DNA from: Laspinema sp. D2d | Lineage (GTDB): Bacteria > Cyanobacteriota > Cyanobacteriia > Cyanobacteriales > Laspinemataceae | DNA: 64,000 nt | Assembly (NCBI RefSeq): GCF_025370755.1 | Contig: NZ_JAMXFC010000031.1 | Location: 1 to 64,000 of the forward strand | Direction: 5' to 3' | Shown here: in pieces, positions 10,501 through 19,074 of the stretch | How positions within the stretch are numbered: position 1 is the stretch's first letter | Layout: every line of letters begins with the position of its first letter | Translations under genes and position numbers: made by a program | The notes under the pieces: generated by a model | What the model was told of the DNA's origin: nothing | Database searches by the model: none | The model's input: only the letters and a program-made list of their open reading frames with translations

Positions 10501-12537
10501 CCGAGAATCGATATTCCCGGTCAAAATCGAACGGCTGGCACTCTCTAAAGTAACGGCCCCACCGGATGCCCCACTACTGCGGGTGCTGATCGGGCCGGTT
10601 TGGATATCCGTTCCAGCCGCGATCGCAATCGCACCTCCATCCCCTTTGACCAACCCATTCATATAGGCATCGGTACTCAGAATCCCCGTTTCCACTCCTC
10701 CCACCGGGGCGGATAGGGTAATATTCCCACCCCCTTGCTGGACCAAATCCCCCAGCATATTATCATTGGCTTGGGCGATAATATTCCCCGTCACAATATT
10801 TCCCCCGGTGGCGGTGAGGGTCACACTCCCGGCATTTCGGGCCACGAGTCCCAAAAATAGGATGTTGGTACTAATATCACTCACATCCACATTCCCCAGG
10901 GTAATATTCACCCCAGAAATCGACAGACTGCGACCCTTGGCGATAATCGATTGGGTCGGGTCCATTGTAAAGTTACCACTGCCGTTATTATCGGCATCTG
11001 CAATTAAGGCCAGTTGAAATGGATTATCCCCCAGCAGACTTCCCCCGGGATTGGCAAAGTTGAGAGAGACCCCCGGGGCGACGATGATATCCTTACTCGC
11101 CTCCAGACGGATATCCGCGATAATCCCTTCTAAAGTTCCGGCGCTAATTGTATAGGTGACGCCTGGATCATTCGCCTCTAAAATCGTGCTATTAAAAAGC
11201 AGTTTATTATTGTGAGTCCCCCCATTCGCCACAATTTGGATATTTTCCGGGTCCAGCAGCAAGTTCCCCACAGTTCCTTGCACTGCACTCAAGTCTACTT
11301 GGCCGCGAAACAGGAGGGTGTCTTTCCCGGATACTTCCACAAACCCGCCATCGGATGGGGTTTCCTGACTGCCTCGGGCGGTGATACTCCCGGCAAACTC
11401 GGTGGTACCATCGGCCCATAAAATCACGGTCCCGCCATCCCCGGCCTGAATGGCATCCGCAGCAATTTCCGACCCTTCACTCACTACAGTCTGCGTGGCA
11501 TTGGGAATGTTTCCCAGTCCCTGAAAGTCTCCGCCAATTCTAATGGTTCCGCCACCACTCCCCGAGGCATCCAGGGTTCCTTCCACGACTCCGACTCGGT
11601 TGCCGAGGAGGGCGATTTGTCCCCCTGCGGTTTCCTCTGCCGAGACATCCAGAGTCCCGGAGGTCATGACATCTCCCGGTTGTGCCTCCACGGTGATTCC
11701 CGACCCGGTGAGGGCGATGGTACCATCTTCCTGCACCGCAATGCCGGTGGCATGGGTGAGAGTACCCCCTACAAGCAACTCCGGTAAAGATAAGGGGGCA
11801 GTCGCCCCCAAGGGTTGCATCTCCTGGGGTCTCACGTCTAAACTCAGCAGATGATTTTCTTGGGAAATTCTCACCACCCGTTCACCGGGAACCGCTGCGA
11901 TCGTAATTGTTCCGCCTTGCGATGCCAGGGTTCCCGTATTGACAATACTCCCACCTAACAAGGTTAAATCATTCCCCGGTTGCAGGATTAATTCCCCAAA
12001 ATTGGCAATACTTCCCGGTTGTTCTAACCCAAAGGCAAACTGCGAGGGGGTTCCCACTAAACTCGCCCAGTTATTTTCCCCGATCGCATTAAACCACCCC
12101 TCACCCAACCCAATTGCTGTGGCCGTTGTTGCTAAAAAGTCTCCCGGAACGTTAAGTTGCGCGTTTGACCCAAAGACAATTCCGGCGGGATTCATTAAAT
12201 AGAGATTGGAATTGCCCCCAGTGATTTGAATTAATCCATTGATATAAGAGGCATCGCCTCCTATAACTCGCCCCAAAATATTTGCGATCGCCGGGTTGGA
12301 GAGAAAATTCGCAACTTGTCCTCCCTCTAAATTGAAGCGGTCAAAACTATGGAACAAATTGGCCCCATCTGCCGACCGTTGTCCCCCCTGAATATTAAAT
12401 TGTGGTCCATCAATGGTAATCGTGGTCCCGGTCCCATCCGATGCCGGATCAATGCCTTGGGCCAACAAGGGGTGTTGATGCGCGCCAATCACGGTGGCAA
12501 CCAATCCAGTAATGATCAACTGAATCTGCTTTCCCAT
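4558..12537 (-). CDS. secreted haemagglutinin-type protein with C-terminal CHAT protease
   Basis: About 2659 aa. It has a signal peptide ending LLAQ and then a two-partner-secretion (TPS) domain with NLYLMNPAGIVFGSNAQL, equivalent to the NPNG/NPNL helix-capping motifs, over about residues 25-260. About 1600 residues follow of repetitive beta-helix sequence (GGxIxLxAxG-type). A Pro/Ala/Thr-rich spacer (about 1840-1985) leads to a C-terminal region ending in a CHAT caspase-like domain. The catalytic dyad appears as His in HLATHAEF and Cys in LSACRTALGD. TPS proteins normally cross the outer membrane through a TpsB partner; none is in this window. A surface-exposed or released peptidase is the inference. 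An upstream GTG at 12570 with AAGGGGG before it is an alternative start. The gene converges on the cyclase gene 38 bases away. Confidence 0.92.
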   Translation of the reverse strand: MGKQIQLIITGLVATVIGAHQHPLLAQGIDPASDGTGTTITIDGPQFNIQGGQRSADGANLFHSFDRFNLEGGQVANFLSNPAIANILGRVIGGDASYINGLIQITGGNSNLYLMNPAGIVFGSNAQLNVPGDFLATTATAIGLGEGWFNAIGENNWASLVGTPSQFAFGLEQPGSIANFGELILQPGNDLTLLGGSIVNTGTLASQGGTITIAAVPGERVVRISQENHLLSLDVRPQEMQPLGATAPLSLPELLVGGTLTHATGIAVQEDGTIALTGSGITVEAQPGDVMTSGTLDVSAEETAGGQIALLGNRVGVVEGTLDASGSGGGTIRIGGDFQGLGNIPNATQTVVSEGSEIAADAIQAGDGGTVILWADGTTEFAGSITARGSQETPSDGGFVEVSGKDTLLFRGQVDLSAVQGTVGNLLLDPENIQIVANGGTHNNKLLFNSTILEANDPGVTYTISAGTLEGIIADIRLEASKDIIVAPGVSLNFANPGGSLLGDNPFQLALIADADNNGSGNFTMDPTQSIIAKGRSLSISGVNITLGNVDVSDISTNILFLGLVARNAGSVTLTATGGNIVTGNIIAQANDNMLGDLVQQGGGNITLSAPVGGVETGILSTDAYMNGLVKGDGGAIAIAAGTDIQTGPISTRSSGASGGAVTLESASRSILTGNIDSRSDSNGDGGSIRLTTPQGNIETASIWSRSTTNGTQGGSIELSAPIGTISVQSIEGYINPINIEGDLQVNQDLTIEQYLDQGDINLAGSVNGDASLLLQTEQGTVTIGSVVGEGTPLVDLTVNAAQTAIAQNITTTNTQTYNTPINITGDVELTANRIQFTDVVAGTTHLTLQPFDPAQDMAIAGPGTGNSNLFQLTATDLGWLQPGFASLTIGRSNSSGIVTVTNSHTFNDPLLIRTPEGAGSISAPDGIVGNAAIALDAGTDILTGDIIAPGGIELNAGEQITTGLLNASSPGNGGDITVAAGGNITPGNITALGSSGTGGAIALIAGGIITPEDEIITNSNAIAIEGTVLLDRDTTVDAGGGTIDIIGEIDGEYNLTLQTATGTINLEGNIGETTPLTLLTTDTPTTLSGNATATLLDFGDRLLLNGDRRLRGEEIDFGGPVSGTGDLTLEPFTGNQPIGLGYADNNTPGLDLTLTELNQFQNGFNSITIGRTDGTAPIDVNQVAISDPLTVRSQTGIINLHHTVLGTDNASLTFSTTGDIQILNPTTVETANGEITFEGTVNGNQNLTVTAGNSSINFNASIGTVTPLNDITLTADDLNFGGTIRGNGNLVLQPFTPSLDIHLGGINFENNSALTLSAMELDLLQTGFNSITIGRIDGTGTTTLEAGRGVIEFRDSLILRGNTVELAGRISGVNDSSITFEGNTIILEDNTAVETPQGDITFAGTVNGDRALTLNAENGTIRLETANLGELNATAFGTILDGDIVTTQSNGITIQSDNIQLNRNLTLDTSAANGPIILGGTVNGSQELTLNSGTGNLQIVKAIGNIIPLIGLEIQAGNVAVDGPIAVELGGITLDATGTVHLNRPIATEGNTQVTAVGNITTTDLTASAITLESTSGSVTITGPLTTQGDNGGAIALNAHTGITGGNLNSSATLGTGGNLTVDTTTGNIVLGNITTSGVTAGGEVSIATGNNITIGSVDSRATGGNGGNIALTGGNGTLAPGTINSGDLNSSGALNAGSIQVLAETAIFAGAIAATGTAGAGGNVTLDPEGDIEVRWINAQGGTIGGTVDITTGSNFRATGTFTAANGQQASISTIGSTGSGAIAIRHGGDGIVPFIVGNASINGTAGVLTTGTSEISNGSFLYTFTQGNIGIYSVPEPPPEPIQEPIQEPTPAPVESSTPTPAPTPAPTPAPAPTPAPTPAPAPAPTPAPAPTPAPTPTPAPAPTPTPAPVESSTPTPAPAPTPAPTPAPTPIPAPVESSTPTPAPTPIPAPTPAPTPTPAPVESSTPVPINVPVPMQSPPPTSRPLPTPEPAGNIPRVSIAPILPSQLPASEQSVESGPDPVIGAETVRSPIGVNPEPTESIGLPPLSPSEGVAEPIAPTSGEVISNPGGEGPAIALGTENLPPGVTKTLPEPVSQPTGENVPEPGEAAIAPGSDPTASSTTGDRVSIPNLNPSSGQPLELLEDPGWILDEMLTLDSSIWYQWAITQNPNLSDTDIAKGKAMLASLKQMKATVGNIGLGDDFMNRASLPHQQEHQYSGSMAILINPNHQALIEGETNEEITLSLDQAFATQNTEEILWAIEESRNQEFHDYLGVTANLPSQNLTLGSFQETLRNLKAQTGKQAAILYAISRGDRLEIILVPPVGNPIRKTIFEATPEVLFPVVNTFRWEITDPRRQNMKNYFSSAKQLYDWIIGPVAEELDNLEIDTLLFSLDPGLRSLPVAALFDGKKFLIERYSLSLIPSFSLTAQSYVSLQNSPVLAMGASKFTQQSPLPAVPLELTTIVEQTGSRQSFLNEEFTLENLSQLHKKDNFKIIHLATHAEFQAGDRTNSYIQLWDDQVTLDEMTTLELNMPEVELLVLSACRTALGDREAELGFAGLAVKSGVKTAIASLWYVNDEATLGLMTELYHHLNLVPLKADALRQAQLAMLRGDVRIESNHLIHSQGAITLPPELSDVGDYSLSHPYYWSGFTAIGSPW
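6600..7020 (-). repeat. Pro-Ala-Thr coding repeats in the CHAT protein spacer
   Basis: Degenerate GGTGTTGGCGCTGGT-type hexamer tandems, read on the minus strand as PAPTPAPTP, are punctuated by four near-identical copies of GTAGAGGATTCTACCGGCG (PVESSTP) near 6632, 6709, 6787 and 6955. This is a low-complexity linker between the beta-helix and the CHAT domain, likely variable in length by slippage. The complementary strand is open as a Gly-rich frame only because of the repeat. Confidence 0.85.
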
Positions 12538-12955
12538 TGATTCTTTGACTGGAGCAATGCAATAACCCACGATCCCCCTTGACCTCCTTATCGGTTAATC
12601 TTTATCCCATTTAGTATCCTGATGTCCCTGAGACGGATTGCCTGAGTCTGGAAAACCCTGCCCCCTTTTTTATCTGTTGGAGGGCTGTTATTACTGGGCT
12701 TGAATTAAACAACAAGTCTATTATTGCGATTCTATTACTCTACTGGATTATGTCCCTTTTGACAAGTTAAGTATTCCTACTCAAGTTTTGTCTTAACTTC
12801 CTATAAACCGATCGCTTAAAATTCCCTCCAAGTGGGACAAATGACGTAAATCCTTGATAGGTAGACAGTCCCTGGGTTAAAAGGTTCGTTGCTTTAAAAT
12901 TCTCCTTAAAATTCTGTTGAAAGAAGGGCGGGTTAAGGGAACAGATCAGGGACAC
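12538..12955. other. intergenic region, promoter side of the CHAT gene
   Basis: AT-rich upstream region of the minus-strand CHAT gene. Candidate SD-like AAGGGGG lies near 12575-12585 on the minus strand. I see no convincing gene; a 62-codon minus-strand frame here lacks protein-like composition. Confidence 0.4.
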
Positions 12956-12988
12956 AAAAAAACCCGGTTTCGGGAAAGAAACCGGGTC
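12956..12988 (-). terminator. intrinsic terminator of the site-2 protease gene
   Basis: On the minus strand ACCCGGTTTC pairs with GAAACCGGGT across a short loop and is followed by at least six T residues. It lies 33 bases past the stop codon at 13021. The stem is one of several GAAACCGGG-type hairpins in the window. Confidence 0.85.
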
Positions 12989-13020
12989 CGAGTTAGGTTA
13001 AGCTAAGAGCCGACGAAGAA

Positions 13021-14154
13021 TTAGGCCGGATTCGTTTGGCTAGATTTTTGTTTTTGTAGCTTTCGGACAATCTCACCTTTTTCCAGGAGTCCGACTAAGA
13101 GACCATTGTCATTAATCACAGGTAACTCGGAGAGTTCGCGATCATCAAGAATGGCGATCGCTTCGAGTAAGGTGACATTGGATTTGATGGTAGTCGTAGA
13201 TTCTACGGTTTTCATCAGTTCTTTCACCGGAGTGTTCGGCCAGTCCGAGGTAGAAATCAACTTCAAATCATCCACGGCGATCGACCCGATTAAATATCCC
13301 GCCTCATCCGTCACTAAAAACTTGCGCCACTGGGTTTTGCTACCGATAATATACTCGTTAGCAAACTCACGTAAAGAGAGTTCCGCAGAGACAATCGGAC
13401 TGTTAGGATTGACCGCATCGGCAGCGGTATAGTGAGAGAGCGTATCTTGGATAGAGGCAGATTGGGCAGCGGTTCCCGCATTTTGAATCAGGAAGAACCC
13501 GATTAACAAGGTCCAGAAGCTACCAATGTTACTGATTCCCAGGATCGCCAACCCACCGAGGAGTACCGCAATCCAGCCCAGTGCTTGGCCGACTCGTCCC
13601 GCAAAGATTACACCTTTATAAGGGTTGCCGGTAATTTTCCAAACGAGGGATTTGAGGATGTTCCCCCCATCGAGGGGTAAACCTGGAATGAGGTTAAACA
13701 GGGCTAACATTAAGTTAATTGAGGCCAACAGTCCCAGAATCGCAGCGATTGGGCCTGTAACTGGCGTTGTTAAGGCCACTGCACTAAAGAGTGCAAACAA
13801 GAGTAAGCTCACTGCCGGTCCGGCGATCGCTACCCAAAATGCCTCACTTGGGGTTTTGGACTCCCGTTCTAAACTTGCCAATCCCCCAAACAGGAACAAC
13901 GTGATAGATTTCACTTCAATTCCCTGACGAATGGCTACAAAACTATGTCCCAGTTCATGGGCTAAGACTGAAGCAAACAGCAACAACGCCGCAACCAATC
14001 CTAATATCCAGGGGAATATTAACCCCATTGCGGGGAATTGAGCAGCCAGTGCGCCGCCATAACTAAAAGTCACTAAAGCCAGCACTAAAAACCAAGAGGG
14101 ATTAACATAAAAAGGGATTCCGAATAAGTTGCCGATGCGAATGTTGCCGTTCAT
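13021..14154 (-). CDS. site-2 protease (M50 family) with CBS pair
   Basis: 377 aa. Intramembrane zinc metalloprotease: HELGH at residues 66-70 supplies two zinc ligands and the catalytic Glu67, and IPGLPLDGG supplies the third ligand Asp162. At least four hydrophobic segments lie in the first 220 residues. The C-terminal third (about 245-375) is a CBS-domain pair (for example EYIIGSKTQWRKFLVTDEAG and ELPVINDNGLLVGLLEKGEI), likely an adenine-nucleotide sensor that gates proteolysis. This is the SpoIVFB/Rip3-like arrangement common in cyanobacteria. The substrate is not evident. The start was set at ATG 14154 because GGAG lies five bases upstream; a TTG 24 bases further upstream is less likely. 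Transcribed alone. Confidence 0.93.
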   Translation of the reverse strand: MNGNIRIGNLFGIPFYVNPSWFLVLALVTFSYGGALAAQFPAMGLIFPWILGLVAALLLFASVLAHELGHSFVAIRQGIEVKSITLFLFGGLASLERESKTPSEAFWVAIAGPAVSLLLFALFSAVALTTPVTGPIAAILGLLASINLMLALFNLIPGLPLDGGNILKSLVWKITGNPYKGVIFAGRVGQALGWIAVLLGGLAILGISNIGSFWTLLIGFFLIQNAGTAAQSASIQDTLSHYTAADAVNPNSPIVSAELSLREFANEYIIGSKTQWRKFLVTDEAGYLIGSIAVDDLKLISTSDWPNTPVKELMKTVESTTTIKSNVTLLEAIAILDDRELSELPVINDNGLLVGLLEKGEIVRKLQKQKSSQTNPA

Positions 14155-14388
14155 ATTGGCTCCGTCATTTATTAACAATTGAGAGGCGGTGTTTTTCCTC
14201 TCATTTCTTCTACTGTAACAAAATGTAACGAATCGGTCAATCTAGCTTGAGTCGTAGTAACCGTCCCTAGGGGTTCGGCTTAGAGAAACCGGATTTTAAT
14301 CTGAGTAAATTTACGGGTTTCCCGGAGCTAACCCCCTTGAAGCTGAAGGGAGAGAACCCTTAGAAACCAACCCGTGAGGGAGAAAGGA

Positions 14389-14703
14389 TTAACAATAGGC
14401 CGTGACATCTTCGCCACATTCATCGGCGAGGAAACAGAGCGCCCGAAACCGGAGAAATACCAGTTGCTCATAAAATGGATTGAGCTTACACAGGGGTGGA
14501 ATATGAAATAAAGTTCGTCCAAATAGCTGGATATCTCGTTCAAATGGACATTGGGCGGGAATTAGCTTGCACAAGCCTTTCGCCTGTTGAGGATTTTTAA
14601 TTTCAATGCCATCGATCCAGTTACGGATGGGAAGGAGGACATCATGTAACCCTAGTTTAGAAGTAGTTTTAGATTCAGGTAATAAGCTTGATAGAATAAA
14701 CAT
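14389..14703 (-). CDS. Mo-dependent nitrogenase C-terminal-type small protein
   Basis: 104 aa. The sequence carries the strongly conserved cyanobacterial blocks IPAQCPFERD, LFGRTLFHIPPLCKLNP, FRALCFLADECGEDV and a final Cys, which I recognise as the family named Mo-dependent nitrogenase C-terminal (Mo-nitro_C). The name is historical: stand-alone copies occur widely in cyanobacteria, and the molecular function is unknown. Six cysteines are present. Start: ATG 14703 preceded by AAGGAAG, with GTG immediately before it also possible. No nif genes are in the window, so a nitrogen-fixation role is not supported here. Confidence 0.88.
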   Translation of the reverse strand: MFILSSLLPESKTTSKLGLHDVLLPIRNWIDGIEIKNPQQAKGLCKLIPAQCPFERDIQLFGRTLFHIPPLCKLNPFYEQLVFLRFRALCFLADECGEDVTAYC

Positions 14704-15036
14704 CACGATTCTTCCTTGACATGAATATCTGAAGGTTTTTTTCTCTTATAGTTTTATTATTAACTCTGAATTCGAGGTTTGTCCCATTCCCAAAGTAGTA
14801 AAATCCACCCTCGTCAGATAGAGTTTTCGGGCCTTATTATACGAACAAAGGGAGAGTCAATGGCCTGTCGGTGCATTCGCGGTCACAGAAAAACTCTGAA
14901 ACCCTCTCTCCGTCAAAAGTTTGCTGTCTCATCCCAAAGATAGAGAGCCGCAGTCCGGGTTAAAGGCTCGTTGCTCAACTAACTCCCCCCTGAGTAACAC
15001 CCGGGGAGAAGTCTTGACAGTCGGGTGCTCTGCGTC
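14704..15036. other. intergenic region between small gene and SWIM gene
   Basis: About 330 bases, partly AT-rich just upstream of the 104-aa gene (minus-strand TATAAG box near 14745). A weak inverted repeat (ACACCCG ... CGGGTGCT, about 14995-15031) follows the stop of the SWIM gene and may contribute to termination. No gene seen. Confidence 0.4.
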
Positions 15037-16758
15037 TTACAACTTTTGCAACTCTTCTTGTAAAGCCCGGTAGCGTAGATACTGCTGCTGGAGGTCGGAT
15101 AGATAATCTTCCCACTCGAATCGACAATTCAGAATAGATAGATAAATCTCTCGGATCTGCTTGGCATACTTGGCCGCACTTTGATAGTTCGTGCGGTTTT
15201 TCTTTTGAATAGAGTGATGGACCAGTTGGTCATACAAGGCGATCGCTGCCTTTGGATGAGAGGATTTCACCTTGGAGGCGACTGCCTGTTTCACAGCGAT
15301 TGGACTACCTGGTGCCTGGGCCAAGGAAATGGCCGCATCCCAATTTTTCTGCTTTAAGTATATTTCCGAGAGAACTTCCGCATCATCCCGGGCGAACAGA
15401 TGCATTTGGCGTTGGCAGTCTTCCCAACAATTTAAATCTATTGCCACCGGCTTAATCTTATCATACAATTCCTGGCAAAGACCATCAATCCGCAGCCACA
15501 GCAGGAAAATTCGATACAGATTCGGGCGATCGCCTTGCTCATAGTAATACTGCGTCAGTTCAGTTAACAGTTCTTTCGTATAGAGACAATCCTCAGTATA
15601 TAAATCGGCCCAATCCTCTAGGTTATCTTCAGTTTTGGGCGTATGTTCCGTAATCCACCGTTCTAAAATCGCAATGGACCTAGGGATATCCCCCTGCACC
15701 TCACCCACATAATTCGCCAGCATTAAATATTGTTCAGCCCTTTCCAGATTTTCCTCATATAATCGGATGAAGTTCTGCTCATCTCCTAATTGGCGATAAG
15801 CATCCATTACCCATTTTCGGCTATTCGTTTCCAGGCCAATGGTTTCTAAGGTGGCGATCGCATAGCGTAACTCTTCCTCCGTGGAACAAAGGGTATCCAT
15901 CGCCTCCTTTAGTGCTAGATCCAGTTCTTCATTCAGGAACATCGGCCAATCGAAACAAGCAATCACCGAATTCAAATAAACCTCCTTCTGCGGGATCTCA
16001 AGTTCTAAGGCCATGACACAATGGGCAAACAACTCCACCGCTTCAGCAATCTCCACCTCCCCAAAAACCGTCCCCGTCTGACTAAAAATCAAGTTCCCAG
16101 AAGTCACTACATACCACAGCACATCAATCTGTTTTTCTAAGGTGAGATGCTTCACTTGGGCAAACACCGAATTTAAGTTAGGCAATTTAGATTGGTTTAG
16201 AGCAAAAAAGCCATGATTAAAAGGATTCCCAGCTTCCTCTTCCTCGCTTTGGACGGCCTCAAAAAACTCTTGAATTTCCTGTTTCAACTCCGTCACCGTC
16301 ATTTTTTTGGAGTTAGGAAAGGGAATCACATTGTTCAAGCGTTCCGCTTGTGCCATTAAGTCAAATACATCTTCAAGATACAGTTCTCCTCTTAATAACT
16401 GTTGGAATGTATTCGGCGTAAGCGGAATCCCGCGATGAGGTATCATTGGTTCTTCATACTCATCGTCATCCTCCGCCTCGGGATCACCCAAAAGAGAATA
16501 CAGCAACACCGCCACAATATGCTCACAAACCTCCCCCGAATAAGCACAAGTACAATCTGTAGTTAGATTACCCTTACCTGTGCGAATTTCTACGGAATAT
16601 GGGCCGGTTTTCCCTTCAACCTTCGCCTTAATTCCCTTTCCAGACATAAAAAACTGCTCGACTGCTCCGTTATCATAACACTGTTGACCTTGGTCAAAAA
16701 TAGCCGGACTATCGGCAAATTCTGTAATTTCTTCTATAGTCAAATCGTTTAACTTCAT
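15037..16758 (-). CDS. SWIM zinc-finger protein with TPR-like C-terminal region
   Basis: 573 aa. The N-terminal 100 residues hold a SWIM motif, CTC then CEH in DCTCAYSGEVCEHIVAVLL, expected to bind zinc and to mediate DNA or protein contacts. An acidic linker (DDDEYEEP) follows. The remaining roughly 400 residues are helical and repeat-like (for example YLMLANYVGEVQGDIPRSIAILERW, here quoted in parts: YLMLANYVGEV and SIAILERW), resembling TPR-like solenoids. Function is unknown; SWIM proteins of this type are often annotated only by the finger. It is the intact partner of a tandem pair: the next upstream locus (16994-18787) is a paralogue with the same domain order. ATG 16758 is well placed. 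Confidence 0.88.
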   Translation of the reverse strand: MKLNDLTIEEITEFADSPAIFDQGQQCYDNGAVEQFFMSGKGIKAKVEGKTGPYSVEIRTGKGNLTTDCTCAYSGEVCEHIVAVLLYSLLGDPEAEDDDEYEEPMIPHRGIPLTPNTFQQLLRGELYLEDVFDLMAQAERLNNVIPFPNSKKMTVTELKQEIQEFFEAVQSEEEEAGNPFNHGFFALNQSKLPNLNSVFAQVKHLTLEKQIDVLWYVVTSGNLIFSQTGTVFGEVEIAEAVELFAHCVMALELEIPQKEVYLNSVIACFDWPMFLNEELDLALKEAMDTLCSTEEELRYAIATLETIGLETNSRKWVMDAYRQLGDEQNFIRLYEENLERAEQYLMLANYVGEVQGDIPRSIAILERWITEHTPKTEDNLEDWADLYTEDCLYTKELLTELTQYYYEQGDRPNLYRIFLLWLRIDGLCQELYDKIKPVAIDLNCWEDCQRQMHLFARDDAEVLSEIYLKQKNWDAAISLAQAPGSPIAVKQAVASKVKSSHPKAAIALYDQLVHHSIQKKNRTNYQSAAKYAKQIREIYLSILNCRFEWEDYLSDLQQQYLRYRALQEELQKL

Positions 16759-16993
16759 GAGTGGCTGCCTCCGGTATTGATATTTTTATCTTATTCACCA
16801 ATCGGATCGTACCTTAGAAACTCCCAGGGCGATCGCCACTTCCCTCCAGAAACTCACCCAGAAACCTAAGTTTCCACCCCACCCATTCAGTTTCCACTGC
16901 CAAAATACCCGCAAACCAGTTTCTCAGGGAGGGGTCATTCTGGCTGCAATTCACTTTACCCCTCATATTGACCCATCTCCCCCAGAGAATGCC

Positions 16994-18787
16994 CTACAAC
17001 CCTTTAAACTCATCCTGCAACGCCCGATAACTGCGATAAGTCTGCCGTAGCTGATCAATATAACCCTGCCACACGGATGAATCTTTGAGGATATCCAGAT
17101 AAATCGATTTGATCGTCTGTGCATACATCGCGGCAGTCTGGTAATTCGCTCGCGTCTTGTTCTGGATATACTTAAGCATTACCTTCTCATAAATGGCGAT
17201 CGCTGCTTGAGGACGATGTTCCTTCACCGCCTCCGCAATTTTCAAATCCGTAAACTGCGCACAATTAGAAGTTTCCGATAAGGCGATCGCCTTGTCCCAC
17301 TCTTGTTCCTCTAAATAAATTTCCGCTAACTGATTCGGAATACCTGCCACCCTTTCCAGGATCTGTTGGCGGGTCAGTTCCCACCGATGTAACCCCGTTG
17401 CTACTTCCTTGAGTTGATGATACAGCGCGAAAGAATAACCATTTTCCTGCAACTTCAGCATCAACAGCCGATAGAGATTTTCTAAGTCCCCTTGCTCTTG
17501 ATAGAACTTGGTTAACTCCGAGAGAATGTTTTGGTCTTGCAAGCGGATTTTATAATAATTATTGCTTCTTTTATCCCCTAAATCAAGATGGTTCTTTCTG
17601 CCAGTAGAGACCCATCGTTCTAACGTGGTCCGATATTTTTCTACATCCCCTTTTTCCCGCCAATAAGAGGCTAATTCCACATACTGAAAGGGCTGGTTTA
17701 AATTGGCCTCACGCAACCGCATATAATTTTCCTCATCTCCCAACCGGCGATAAAAGTCCGCCATCCAATCGAGAGTATTTTCACCCTTGCTATATTTGGG
17801 TAAGCTTTGAATCACATATAGATAATCTTCCGGCATCGTACAAATCAGATCCAGAGTATCTTTGATTACTTTATCCAGTTCCTCATTCTCGAACATCTGC
17901 CACTGGAGCAAATTTAGCACAGAATCAATATAACTTTGCTTTTCTGGCATCTGCACTTCTACCGTGACCACGGCCTTGGCAAATAGCTCGATAGCCGTTG
18001 TCACTTCATAAGTGCCGATTAAATATTTTTCCTTGATAAAATATTGATTGGCCTCCGTCACCACCTTCCACAAAACATCAATTTGCTCCGCCAATTCTAG
18101 GGTTTGGATGATAGAGAATACATCATCCAAGTCGGGATAATTCGCTTCTTCATCATAATCCTCTTCCTCATAGTAATCATCATAATATCGCTCCTCTTCT
18201 TCATACCTTTCTTTCTCAATCAACTTCTGATATGTCTCCTCAAAAAAGGTCTAAATCTCTTGTTTGAGTCTGCTCACCATTCCCCCGGGTTTTTGTGGGA
18301 GATGAATAAGATCCGAGGATAGGGTTACCTCAGACAACAACAGATGACGTACCTCGGGAAATTCATCTACAAATTTCAGTATTATTTCTACTAACTTATC
18401 AACTCCCATCTCTCGCAACGCCGCTTCCAAATCATCAGGAAAGGAGGCAACAGAAGAACCGGAGGCGATCGCCTCAACTTTATCCGGATCATTCCCCACC
18501 AATTCATTGGGGTCACCGTAAAGCGCATACAACAACACCGCCACCCGATGCTCACAAACCGCATCCTGAACACCACAAGTACAATCCGCCGAAACCTTGC
18601 CGCCACCGCTTTGAATTTCTACGCTGTAAAGACCCGTTTGGGTCCCCACGTTCGCTGTAATTCGCTTACCAGACATATAAAACTGATCTATAGAACTCGT
18701 TTCATAGCACAATAAACCCGCTTCAAACTGAGCTGGATTATCGGCAAATTGTTTAATGTTTTCTACTGTCAACTGGGTTAAATTCAT
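16994..18787 (-). pseudogene. SWIM zinc-finger paralogue interrupted by an in-frame amber codon
   Basis: One reading frame runs from ATG 18787 to the stop at 16994, broken only by a TAG at 18251-18253. The first part (178 codons) carries the SWIM motif CTCGVQDAVCEH; the second (about 409 codons, starting nominally at TTG 18223) is the helical TPR-like region, with an acidic low-complexity stretch just after the break. Alignment by eye with the intact neighbour places the TAG exactly at a Gln codon: LKQEI-Q-EFF there, LKQEI-stop-TFF here, which is what one CAG to TAG transition would give. Either a very recent pseudogene, a split gene, amber readthrough, or a sequencing error. No other frame damage is visible. 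Confidence 0.85.
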
Positions 18788-19040
18788 AAGTAACTGCTGG
18801 TGATAGGATGGGATAGATAACTCAGATTTTACCCTAGAAACTCCCTGGGCGATCGCCTGGTTAAATTCCCCAGGAAGATGCGCCGGTACTCCCTCAATTC
18901 ACAACTCACGGGGACCATCTGCTGTTAGACCCGCTCAATTCGGTTTATCATAGAGGCATCGTTTTTAAAGAATCGACATAGAAGCAGGGTCCAGCAATAG
19001 AAACCAAGCAGTTTCTGCCCTTTGCTTAAAAGCACATAGG

Positions 19041-19046
19041 TATAAT
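19041..19046 (+). promoter_or_regulatory. candidate -10 box of the Uma2 gene
   Basis: A perfect TATAAT lies 29 bases before ATG 19075, giving a short leader with GGAGAG. No matching -35 at the usual distance is obvious. Confidence 0.5.
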
Positions 19047-19074
19047 TTGTATTGCACTAATGGAGAGTATTGCT

